Shown here piece by piece: positions 1 through 6,304 of a stretch of DNA of 10,932 bases. Position 1 is the stretch's first letter; every line of letters begins with the position of its first letter. The translations under genes were made by a program, and so were the position numbers. The stretch lies in NCBI GenBank assembly GCA_028824575.1, contig JAPPDN010000678.1:1-10932 (forward strand), given 5' to 3'. The DNA is from Candidatus Poribacteria bacterium (GTDB lineage Bacteria; Poribacteria; WGA-4E; WGA-3G). The notes under the pieces were generated by a model. That model made no database searches and was not told where the DNA came from. It worked only from the letters and a program-made list of their open reading frames with translations.

Positions 1-496
1 GTAGCAGCAAAATAACCCTGCCATTTTCATCAATATCCGGTGGGAGTCCGAAGAACCTTGTCAATGTAGGATAAATTCCTTGCTCCGGATTCGCTGGTGT
101 AGCAACCTCAAAAGCATGCACTATTGATGCTACTGTTGCCACAGTGACTCGTGTGTTCCACTCAGCCTCCTCAACAAAGATATAGCAGAAATTGCCGATA
201 CCCTGTAAAACTGCGGAGACCGTGTATTGTTGCATACTCCTAAAGTCAGGGACAAAGAAGGTCCGTTGTGTACCAATCGGGAGTGCTGGTGCAGCTGGCA
301 GCGCAGGGGCAGTCAGGTTGCCGGGCAGGTCAAGTGGTATTGTGTTCGCACCCGGGTCTCCGTCTGTTGTTGGGAGCGGACGGAACGGCATTTTTGTGTC
401 CGACAAGTGCGGTGTCCCACAGAGGTATGCCGAACTTCGACACGGCAACCCTAAAAGCAACAGCATAAGGGTGAAAAGTATTATTATATTTTTCAT
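1..496 (-). CDS. Secreted protein, N-terminal part, cut by the window edge (possible M30-like metallopeptidase)
   Basis: An open frame runs from the ATG at 494-496 on the minus strand to base 1 without a stop, giving 165 residues of a longer protein. The first codons read MKNIIILFTLMLLLLGLPCR, a classic Sec signal peptide, with likely cleavage after SSA (about residue 23); there is no proper lipobox. A Pro/Ala/Leu-rich linker follows (about 38-75). The next segment, TFFVPDF at about 79-85 then CYIFVEEAEWN, FFGLPPDIDENGR and ILLLL, resembles from memory the region before the catalytic part of hyicolysin-like (M30) secreted metallopeptidases. The HExxH motif would lie beyond the edge, so this is a weak family guess. 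An in-frame TAG lies 9 bases upstream of the ATG, which fixes this as the first possible ATG. No good Shine-Dalgarno is visible. It lies 149 bp downstream of the TPR gene on the same strand, with no clear terminator between them. Confidence 0.72.
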   Translation of the reverse strand, partial: MKNIIILFTLMLLLLGLPCRSSAYLCGTPHLSDTKMPFRPLPTTDGDPGANTIPLDLPGNLTAPALPAAPALPIGTQRTFFVPDFRSMQQYTVSAVLQGIGNFCYIFVEEAEWNTRVTVATVASIVHAFEVATPANPEQGIYPTLTRFFGLPPDIDENGRVILLL

Positions 497-645
497 CAGG
501 AAGAACTATCAGCGTATAACCACCAATGATTTGAGCACCCACTTGCTCACGCTCAGCAAAGAGGTTTAGATGAGCCCAAGACACTTTAATTTATTGCTGA
601 CCGAGATAACTATTCCACTGAACACTGCCTGCTGATAGTCATAAA

Positions 646-2304
646 CTATTCGCCAAATTTGACAGTGTCAAGTTTCTGGCGAAGTTCGGCGTTGTTGGGT
701 TCAATCCGCACGGCATGCTCCAAAGTTTGCAATGCCTTCTCTTTCAAGCCTTTTTCAAGGTATGCATCAGCGAGATGTAAGAGAATCTCAGGTTGATCGG
801 GTAGGTAGTGGTTCGCTCGCTCCAAAGTTTCTATGGCAGCATCCAATTTTCCTTGCCTAAAATAGACAAGCCCTAAACTATCAAGATAGGCACCGGATGT
901 TGGTGCACTTTTGAGTGCACGGCGAATAAGTGTCGCTGCTTCATCTAATTTAATGCCCTGCTCTGCATAGAGATAACCTAATGCGTTGTACGCATCTGGT
1001 AATTCCTCCTGAGAGGGCTGCTCTATCGCCTTACGCAGGTAATTTTCTGCCCGCGTCACATCATCCAGCATTTGGTAAGCTATCCCAATACCTGTAAGCG
1101 CGGGGACATATTTGGCATCAACATCCAAAATTTTTTCAAAGGTATCCACCGCTTTTTGTGCTTGGTTGAACCTAAGGTAAATTTGTGCGAGTGTGTAACG
1201 GGTATCTCTGATACGAACAGCCAATTCAATACGTTCTGTACTTCTCGCGCGGCTGGTACGCGTTCCACTTCGCATTGAAAGCGCGCGTTCTTCTAATAAG
1301 GCGATAGCACTTGTGATATGATGTTCAGCCTTCTCAAAATTGCCTTGTGCCTGATAGGCAAGACTGATACCACTGTGTGCGTCAATTTCTGTCAAACCGG
1401 GGTTGCGAGGTGAACGGGGGACAGCACCACTTTCAAGCGACTCCAAAACAGTTTGAAAGGAGCGCACTGCCGCTGAATCGTCACCCGTCTGAAGGTAAAG
1501 TTGACCAAGACGGTTCCAGACCCTTATTTCTTCTGGACGGATGGTTATGACCCGCTCATAGGACAGCAAAGCTTCCTCAAGAAGGTTTTGGGTTTCATAG
1601 AGTTCTCCGAGCTCCCAATGATATTCAGCTTTAAATGGTAGGATACGGGTAAGTGCTTTGTAAGACGTGATTGCAAGTTCAATTTTGCCGAGATAGCGCG
1701 CGATACCACCGATGTAATAATGTGCTTCACCGTGATCGGGATCCAATTCAATAATTTGTTGTCCGACTGAAAGCATCTCCTCTTCTAATGCCTTGGTATC
1801 CCGGTTTCCACGTCCATTTCGATCTATAGAAGAAATGTACCGTTCTTTTAGTATCTTGGCAAGGATCCATTTCGCCTCTACATTTTCAGGATTAAGTTGA
1901 ATGGCTTTTCTCGCATCTTCTTCAGCACCGTTAATATCTTGTAACCTTGGAAGAGATCGAAGCGCAGCACGTTCTGTATAGATGAAACTGATACCCTGTG
2001 CAGATAAGACTTTGTCTTCAGTGGATTCACTGTCAAACTCCAATTCCTCAATTAAAGCATCGTAGGCGACTTTGCTTTTGCGAATGTTGCGTTCGCCGGT
2101 TCTGCAATAAGCAGCCCACATCAGTTTTGCATAGATATCTGCTGCACGTGTCATGTCGGCGTTCAACGCTGTGTCAGCATCGGTGAGTGGTACCAACTCA
2201 GATGTTTCATCTGCAAGTACATCTGTTTCGGCGTGCGAACCACGTCCTAAAACGAAACTTACCGTGATGAAGACAAAAATCGTGAGCATGCCAAGATATT
2301 TCAT
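646..2304 (-). CDS. Exported tetratricopeptide-repeat protein
   Basis: I place the start at the ATG 2302-2304, giving 552 aa. The N-terminus is then MKYLGMLTIFVFITVSFVLG, a signal peptide with likely cleavage after SHA at about residue 25. An upstream in-frame ATG at 2326-2328 would add eight residues (MGPPARRL), but these are encoded by the end hairpin of the mobile element. The mature part is almost entirely TPR helices, about ten units from about residue 90 to the C-terminus, with typical W/LG-Y-A-P spacing such as AYLEKGLKEKALQTLEHAV near the end. Such proteins act as protein-interaction scaffolds outside the cytoplasm; no catalytic domain is seen and no specific function can be assigned. 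It probably followed gyrA in one transcription unit before the element inserted. The minus-strand sequence just before 2304 has no real Shine-Dalgarno, only GAAG, so translation may now rely on coupling to isrB. Confidence 0.9.
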   Translation of the reverse strand: MKYLGMLTIFVFITVSFVLGRGSHAETDVLADETSELVPLTDADTALNADMTRAADIYAKLMWAAYCRTGERNIRKSKVAYDALIEELEFDSESTEDKVLSAQGISFIYTERAALRSLPRLQDINGAEEDARKAIQLNPENVEAKWILAKILKERYISSIDRNGRGNRDTKALEEEMLSVGQQIIELDPDHGEAHYYIGGIARYLGKIELAITSYKALTRILPFKAEYHWELGELYETQNLLEEALLSYERVITIRPEEIRVWNRLGQLYLQTGDDSAAVRSFQTVLESLESGAVPRSPRNPGLTEIDAHSGISLAYQAQGNFEKAEHHITSAIALLEERALSMRSGTRTSRARSTERIELAVRIRDTRYTLAQIYLRFNQAQKAVDTFEKILDVDAKYVPALTGIGIAYQMLDDVTRAENYLRKAIEQPSQEELPDAYNALGYLYAEQGIKLDEAATLIRRALKSAPTSGAYLDSLGLVYFRQGKLDAAIETLERANHYLPDQPEILLHLADAYLEKGLKEKALQTLEHAVRIEPNNAELRQKLDTVKFGE

Positions 2305-2312
2305 CAATCTTC

Positions 2313-2352
2313 GGGCAGGAGGCCCCATCCTTTAGGTTGGGGAGGAATGCCC
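2313..2352 (-). repeat. Right-end (RE) hairpin of the IS200/IS605-type element
   Basis: On the minus strand CCCCAACC, loop TAAA, GGATGGGG folds into a stem with one A.A mismatch (2323-2342). An outer GGGCA/TGCCC pair (2348-2352 with 2313-2317) extends it across an internal loop. The loop contains the isrB stop codon TAA (2332-2334), and the descending arm contains the ATG at 2326-2328. The same hairpin, with one compensatory pair change, is found at 3545-3564. Subterminal hairpins of this kind are what TnpA Y1 transposases bind in the IS200/IS605 family. The exact cleavage position is not resolved; it lies between about 2305 and 2313. Confidence 0.8.
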
Positions 2353-3363
2353 GCTCCTATAGTAAAAGTTGAGGCGTGTTAGCACTCTAAAATCAGACCG
2401 TTTCGCCCCTGTCGTTAAGCGTTTGTTTGCCAGACTGTATATTGAAAACAAACCCCTTGCGTTAACACCAGCAAGTCGTGTTAGACCGTATTTGACATGC
2501 CTAATCAATGTGTTTTTCACGAGGTTTCCTTGACCTAATACAGTGCCACCCACCCGTGCGCGTTTACCACCTTTCGACGCCTGTTGCCTATGCAACGCTC
2601 TTCGCTTTATCGGGATCGGTGAGACACAGAGTAAGTCCGTGTTATCAGGGATACCCGAACCCCCAACCGTGTGGTGCGCCAAGCACCAGGCATCTACGCA
2701 ATGGGCATCAAAGGTTTCTGCTAACTTCTTCGAGGATTTCTTGAGACCTAACCTGTCTCGTATCTCTTTCGTTTCCCAACCTTGTAAAGTTAACAGTTCC
2801 CAGCGTTTCCGAATTTCGGTATAGAACCACTGTTTACCGACTTCAAGCGGACTAAAAGAGGTATTCCATTTCTTCGCACGTTCTATTGTTCGTGCCTGAA
2901 TATCCTCGACACAAACATACGTTATGGGATAGAGTTTTGATAGCCACATAAGTATTCGTAGTTTCCAATCCCATCTCGCACGTGTCCCCGCGGGGATACG
3001 TTCTCTATTCGCAAGACGGTTGGTTCTGTTTTTTCGATTCGGACACTTCCGAGACCGCCGACTTCTACGTAACTCGCGACGTTTTTCAACTTTCTTAGCG
3101 ACACCGCTATGAGCATCAGCTTGCACATTCAAATAGGTATGAGATTCTGATTTGACGGTAAAGCCTTCCTTCTGACTACCGGGGTCTACACCGACGACTA
3201 TATCTTGTGTGTATGCGTCTTCGGTAGCATAGTTGAGCCGGATACAAAAGGTACCGTTAGACCAATACGGTGTGGCTAAGCCTTTCTTAATCAGCATACC
3301 CGCCTTGTTAGCACGCGTAGGCATCAACTTCTGACCTGTTTGACTCGTCACCGGAACAAACAT
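2332..3363 (-). CDS. isrB: IsrB-like RNA-guided nickase (HNH-less IscB relative, RRXRR protein)
   Basis: The 343-aa protein has the layout of IsrB. It begins with an N-terminal PLMP-type region (residues 1-43, KLMPTRANKA then TFCIRL). RuvC-I is VGVDPGSQKEG with Asp60, followed by an arginine-rich bridge helix (RRELRRSRRSRK, about 95-106) and RTNRLANRERIPAGTRAR. RuvC-II is CVEDIQART with Glu153, and RuvC-III is FDAHCVDAWCLA with His221 and Asp224. The C-terminal part contains RRALHRQQASKGGKRARVGGT, matching the TAM-recognising region of IscB proteins. Only about 67 residues separate RuvC-II from RuvC-III, and they contain no HNH motif, which separates it from IscB; 343 aa fits the roughly 350 aa of known IsrB. 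Family knowledge predicts omega-RNA-guided nicking of the non-target DNA strand. All four RuvC positions are intact. The start ATG at 3361-3363 has GGGAG at 3374-3378, 10 nt upstream. The stop lies in the loop of the right-end hairpin. Confidence 0.88.
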   Translation of the reverse strand: MFVPVTSQTGQKLMPTRANKAGMLIKKGLATPYWSNGTFCIRLNYATEDAYTQDIVVGVDPGSQKEGFTVKSESHTYLNVQADAHSGVAKKVEKRRELRRSRRSRKCPNRKNRTNRLANRERIPAGTRARWDWKLRILMWLSKLYPITYVCVEDIQARTIERAKKWNTSFSPLEVGKQWFYTEIRKRWELLTLQGWETKEIRDRLGLKKSSKKLAETFDAHCVDAWCLAHHTVGGSGIPDNTDLLCVSPIPIKRRALHRQQASKGGKRARVGGTVLGQGNLVKNTLIRHVKYGLTRLAGVNARGLFSIYSLANKRLTTGAKRSDFRVLTRLNFYYRSGHSSPT

Positions 3364-3570
3364 TGTTTGTAATCTCCCTTACGGGTTGTGTATTGCCCCT
3401 TACAGATCACAATATCGTAGAGTGAATCAGACGAGGGGAGTATCCGAAACATTGTTTCGGCAGCCACGCCGAGATACTGCGATATATTACTGTAGAAAAT
3501 AGTTTAACTTGTGGAGTGAACGTTTGGCGGACGCTTCGCACAAGCCCCATGCTTTAGCTTGGGGTTATTG
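3364..3570 (-). ncRNA. Candidate omega RNA (guide RNA scaffold) of IsrB
   Basis: This is about 200 nt of noncoding sequence between the left-end hairpin and isrB, where IscB/IsrB omega RNAs are encoded. Reading the minus strand, nested complementary segments can be seen: the end hairpin (3545-3564); CTTGTG/CACAAG (3539-3544 with 3508-3513); ATATCG/CGATAT (3480-3485 with 3412-3417); inside it AGTAT/ATACT (3474-3478 with 3439-3443); inside that a perfect CCGAAAC-AAT-GTTTCGG hairpin (3444-3460); and near isrB TGTAA/TTACA (3400-3404 with 3368-3372) enclosing CCC-GTAA-GGG (3376-3385). By family rules the guide is the 5' extension of the RNA, read from the flank just right of about 3565-3570. The folding is by eye and the ends and promoter are not determined. 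Confidence 0.65.
3545..3564 (-). repeat. Left-end (LE) hairpin of the element
   Basis: The minus strand reads CCCCAAGC, loop TAAA, GCATGGGG: a 7-bp stem with a single A.A mismatch, nearly identical to the right-end hairpin. It would be bound by a TnpA transposase supplied in trans and probably also forms the first stem of the omega RNA scaffold. The flank begins a few bases to the right, within GTCAATAA read on the minus strand. Confidence 0.8.
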
Positions 3571-3577
3571 ACTTTTT

Positions 3578-3582
3578 CCTCC
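3578..3582 (-). promoter_or_regulatory. Stranded Shine-Dalgarno (GGAGG) between gyrA and the element
   Basis: The minus strand reads ACGGAGGAAAAAGTCAA, ending at the element boundary, and no start codon follows at a usable distance. It begins 24 nt after the gyrA stop. If the element is removed, this GGAGG falls roughly 10-16 nt before the ATG of the TPR gene at 2304. It is therefore best read as the original ribosome binding site of that gene, separated from its start by the insertion. The spacing depends on exact element ends that are not known. Confidence 0.5.
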
Positions 3583-3606
3583 GTATGTAACAATCCACTA
3601 TACACC

Positions 3607-6144
3607 CTACACATCCTCAAGCAGAGAAGACGAAAGTTCAATTTTAGCGGCATCGACAAGTTTTTCGTCGGCTTGAAGTGCCATGATACGCACACCTTGG
3701 GTATTGCGTCCGATGCGCCGAATGTCGCCAACAGCTGTTCGGGTAACATACCCGTTTGAACTAATGAGAACAAGCTCATCAATATCGGCAACGCGTTTTG
3801 CAGCGACAACTGCGCCGTTTCGGGTCGACTTTCCGATGGCGATGATGCCTTTCCCACCGCGTCTTTGAGAGCGATAAGCAGAGACAGCCGTGCGCTTGCC
3901 ATACCCGTTTTCCGTGACAATCAACAAGGTATCATCTTCCTTAGATGCTTCTTGTCCGGTTTCGATTTCTTCCGCCTCAGTACCATCATCGTTAACAATA
4001 ACCATTTGCGCTACAAAGTCATCAGCACCGAGTTCTATACCACGTACCCCGCGGGTATTGCGTCCAAGAGGTCTTGCATCTTTCTCACTGAACCGAATAG
4101 CGGTACCTTTGTGAGTAACAAGGATGACATCGGAATTGCCTTCTGTTACTTGCGCGCCAATAAGTTTGTCACCATCATCAAGTTTAACAGCAATGATCCC
4201 GTTTGACAATGTATTCTCAAAACTGGTGAGTGTTGTCTTTTTAACAATGCCTTGCTGTGTCGCCATGAAGACAAATTTATCCGTTGCAACTTCGCCAGCA
4301 TCAGCTTCCTCAGCTCCTTGACTGCCTGCTTTCAGATATACCGTAACATAAGCGGTGATGTTTTCATTGCGTGCCAATCGGAGTAGATTAACAACCGCAC
4401 GTCCAACTGATTGGCGACGCGCTTCAGGTATTTGGTACACTTTCAACGTATAGCATTTGCCCAAATCCGTGAAAAACAGAATGTTTTGATGAGCAGTCGC
4501 GACGAAGATGTGCTCCAAAAAATCGCCATCCTTTGTCGTAGCTCCCTTAATCCCAACGCCCCCACGATGCTGTTTTCGATAGGTGTCCATCGGCAACCGC
4601 TTGATGTAACCAGCGTGGGATAAAGTAACCACCATCTCTTCGTCAGCGATGAGATCCTCAACCTCAAATTCTTTGACCTCGCCGGTAATTTCAGTGCGCC
4701 GCTCATCACCGAATTTCTCTCTGAGAGTTTCAAGTTCTGTTCGGATAATATCCGTTATTAGCGTCTCACTGGCAAGGATTGCACGGAATTCAGCGATACG
4801 ATCTAATATTTCCGTATATTCATCATGAATACGCTGGCGCTCAAGTCCGGTCAACTGGCGGAGCGTCATCGTGAGAATTTCTCTTGCTTGCTGCTCACTG
4901 AGTTGGTACGTATCCCGAAGCTCCTGTTCCGCTGCTTGCGGGGATTCAGCTGTTTGGACAAGTTCTATAATCGCCTCAAGGTTCTGTAGTGCTAAGAGAT
5001 ACCCTTCAAGGATATGATTTCTGCGTTCGGCACGAGCGAGTTCAAATTGTGTGCGCCGGCGAACCACATCCCGTCGATGCTCAAGATAATAGTGTAGAAT
5101 CTCCTGAAGCGTTAGAACCTTCGGAAGCCCCTCTACAAGGCAGAGAAGGTTCGCACTGAAGTGCGTCTGCATCTTTGAGTGTTTGTACAACTGATTCAGA
5201 ATAACCTGAGCAATTTCTCCGCGTTTAAGGGGGATGACGATGCGGATCTCTTTGTCAGACTCATCCCGGATGTCGCTAATCCCAGTGATAGTTTTGTTGA
5301 CTACCAATTGATACATTTGCTCGAGCAACTGATTTTTCTTTACCTGATATGGAATTTCTGTGATGACTATTTGTTCCCGCTCGGTTTCCCCTTTAGCATC
5401 AGAGATTCTTTCTATGATTGCTTTGGCCCGGACAGTCATACTTCCTCTACCGGTGGTGTACATCTCCTTGATGCCGCTGGTACCAACGATAACCCCCGCA
5501 GTCGGAAAGTCGGGACCCATGATGTGTTCCATCAGCGTTTCTGAGTCAGCATCTGGATCTGAGAGTTTGCGGAGCAGTGCCTCAATCACTTCACCCAAGT
5601 TGTGCGGTGGTATGCGCGTGAGATAACCGACACCAATACCAGTTGTACCGTTGACAAGTAGGTTAGGGAAGAGACCCGGAAGAACTGTTGGTTCTTCGAC
5701 AGAGTCCTTGTAGTTGGGTTGAAAATCAACCACCTGCTTATCAATGTCAGTGAGCATCTCTTCGGCGATAGCTGCAAGTCGGCATTCTGTATAACGCATC
5801 GCGCCCGGTGGATCGTCGTCAATGCTGCCGAAGTTCCCTTGTCCATCTACGAGCGGATATCGCGTGCTAAACGGTTGTGCTAAACCGACAAGCGTACCAT
5901 AAATGGGGCCATCACCGTGTGGGTGATAGTTCTTCATCACCTCCCCTACGACGGCGGCACATTTGTCATAGGGCCGGTTCGCGGTGAGATTTATCTCTCC
6001 CATAGCATAGATAATCCGACGTGTGCTTGGTTTGAGACCGTCACGGACATCCGGTATCGCGCGATTGGTATTAACACTCATCGCATAGGTGAGATATGAC
6101 GTTTTCAGTTCATTTTCTATGTTGCGTTCTTGGATATTTTCCAT
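3607..6144 (-). CDS. gyrA: DNA gyrase subunit A
   Basis: The 845-aa subunit is of normal length. It cleaves and rejoins DNA within the GyrA2GyrB2 enzyme that introduces negative supercoils. The N-terminus IENELKTSYLTYAMSV is family-typical and supports the ATG at 6144. The breakage-reunion domain has YHPHGD at 73-78 and the active-site tyrosine in GAMRYTECRL (Tyr118). The C-terminal beta-pinwheel starts near 500, with a variant GyrA box QHRGGVG in blade 1 (525-531) and a canonical QRRGGKG at 760-766. The residues aligned with E. coli Ser83 and Asp87 are Gly79 and Gly83 (HGDGPIYG), so the usual quinolone anchors are missing. The common TNIPPHN is TRIPPHN here. There is no Shine-Dalgarno directly upstream, because a repeat begins about 10 bp before the start. 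Cotranscription with gyrB is likely. Confidence 0.98.
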   Translation of the reverse strand: MENIQERNIENELKTSYLTYAMSVNTNRAIPDVRDGLKPSTRRIIYAMGEINLTANRPYDKCAAVVGEVMKNYHPHGDGPIYGTLVGLAQPFSTRYPLVDGQGNFGSIDDDPPGAMRYTECRLAAIAEEMLTDIDKQVVDFQPNYKDSVEEPTVLPGLFPNLLVNGTTGIGVGYLTRIPPHNLGEVIEALLRKLSDPDADSETLMEHIMGPDFPTAGVIVGTSGIKEMYTTGRGSMTVRAKAIIERISDAKGETEREQIVITEIPYQVKKNQLLEQMYQLVVNKTITGISDIRDESDKEIRIVIPLKRGEIAQVILNQLYKHSKMQTHFSANLLCLVEGLPKVLTLQEILHYYLEHRRDVVRRRTQFELARAERRNHILEGYLLALQNLEAIIELVQTAESPQAAEQELRDTYQLSEQQAREILTMTLRQLTGLERQRIHDEYTEILDRIAEFRAILASETLITDIIRTELETLREKFGDERRTEITGEVKEFEVEDLIADEEMVVTLSHAGYIKRLPMDTYRKQHRGGVGIKGATTKDGDFLEHIFVATAHQNILFFTDLGKCYTLKVYQIPEARRQSVGRAVVNLLRLARNENITAYVTVYLKAGSQGAEEADAGEVATDKFVFMATQQGIVKKTTLTSFENTLSNGIIAVKLDDGDKLIGAQVTEGNSDVILVTHKGTAIRFSEKDARPLGRNTRGVRGIELGADDFVAQMVIVNDDGTEAEEIETGQEASKEDDTLLIVTENGYGKRTAVSAYRSQRRGGKGIIAIGKSTRNGAVVAAKRVADIDELVLISSNGYVTRTAVGDIRRIGRNTQGVRIMALQADEKLVDAAKIELSSSLLEDV

Positions 6145-6153
6145 ATATTTTTT

Positions 6154-6237
6154 CGGCTATCAGTCGTCGGCTATCGGTTTTCAGCGAAGAGGGCTGATTG
6201 CGTAAAACCCTCTTTTTTGACAACTGATGGCTGACGA
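6154..6237. repeat. Imperfect inverted repeat (small palindromic or MITE-like element) between gyrB and gyrA
   Basis: Arms 6164-6193 and 6208-6237 pair with about 23 of 30 matches, separated by 14 bp. Several mismatches are of the G/A type that would still pair as G.U in RNA. The outer left part contains the direct repeat CGGCTATC-AGTCGT-CGGCTATC (6154-6175). The inner AAGAGGG/CCCTCTT stem is followed on the plus strand by a T run, so it would resemble a terminator only for plus-strand transcription, where there is no gene. On the minus strand it lacks a U tract, so it is not a good gyrB terminator. It looks like a copy of a dispersed repeat; other copies cannot be seen in this window. Confidence 0.6.
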
Positions 6238-6297
6238 TTTCTTTCAATTACGAGCGATATAGCGTTGATAGTTCGTAAACAACGCTTTATCGGGATG

Positions 6298-6304
6298 TCC
6301 TCCT
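6298..6304 (-). promoter_or_regulatory. Strong Shine-Dalgarno (AGGAGGA) directly after the gyrB stop, far from gyrA
   Basis: On the minus strand the gyrB stop TAG (6305-6307) is followed at once by AGGAGGA. No ATG, GTG or TTG with a sensible frame follows at the right distance, and the gyrA ATG is about 153 nt away. Between them are a perfect 7-bp stem (6261-6267 with 6280-6286) and the inverted repeat at 6154-6237. A plausible reading is that gyrA once started just after this site and an insertion pushed it away. It may also be a chance purine run. Confidence 0.4.

Larger units (their letters stand above)
2313..3570 (-). mobile_element. IS200/IS605-type element carrying isrB and an omega RNA, without tnpA
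   Basis: The element is about 1.25 kb, bounded by near-identical hairpins at 2313-2352 (right end) and 3545-3564 (left end), with a single protein gene and about 200 bp of leader. No Y1 (TnpA) transposase is present, so movement would need TnpA acting in trans. As is usual for this family, no terminal inverted repeats beyond the hairpins and no target duplication are seen. It sits about 40 bp after the gyrA stop and immediately before the start codon of the TPR gene. Boundaries are approximate (within about 10 bp) because the cleavage tetranucleotides cannot be fixed without an empty site. Confidence 0.78.

Noticed and set aside
192..569. Plus-strand frames at 192-569, 227-454 and 268-468
   Set aside because: Antisense shadows of the secreted-protein gene; low-complexity Gly/Ala runs mirror its Pro/Ala linker.
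330..584. Minus-strand frame of 84 aa starting MSWAHLNLF
   Set aside because: It overlaps the better-supported signal-peptide gene ending at 496 in another frame, lacks a clear ribosome binding site, and its second half is a shadow of that gene.
903..920. GTGCACT-TTTG-AGTGCAC hairpin in the TPR gene
   Set aside because: Arms of 7 bp inside coding sequence are not exceptional; no context suggests a role.
2326..2328. ATG at 2326-2328 as the native start of the TPR gene
   Set aside because: It lies in the element's end hairpin and adds MGPPARRL ahead of a complete signal peptide; 2304 is the likelier original start, although coupling may use the upstream one.
2332..3363. Classification of the element protein as TnpB or as IscB
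   Set aside because: The PLMP-type start and bridge helix directly after RuvC-I fit the IscB/IsrB lineage, not TnpB, and the absence of HNH between RuvC-II and RuvC-III excludes IscB.
6187..6216. AAGAGGG/CCCTCTT hairpin with a T run as a gyrB terminator
   Set aside because: The T run follows the hairpin only on the plus strand; on the minus strand, where gyrB is read, there is no U tract.
2603..6296. 14-bp identical string CGCTTTATCGGGAT at 2603-2616 and 6283-6296
   Set aside because: One such match is within chance for a window this long, and one copy is inside isrB coding sequence.
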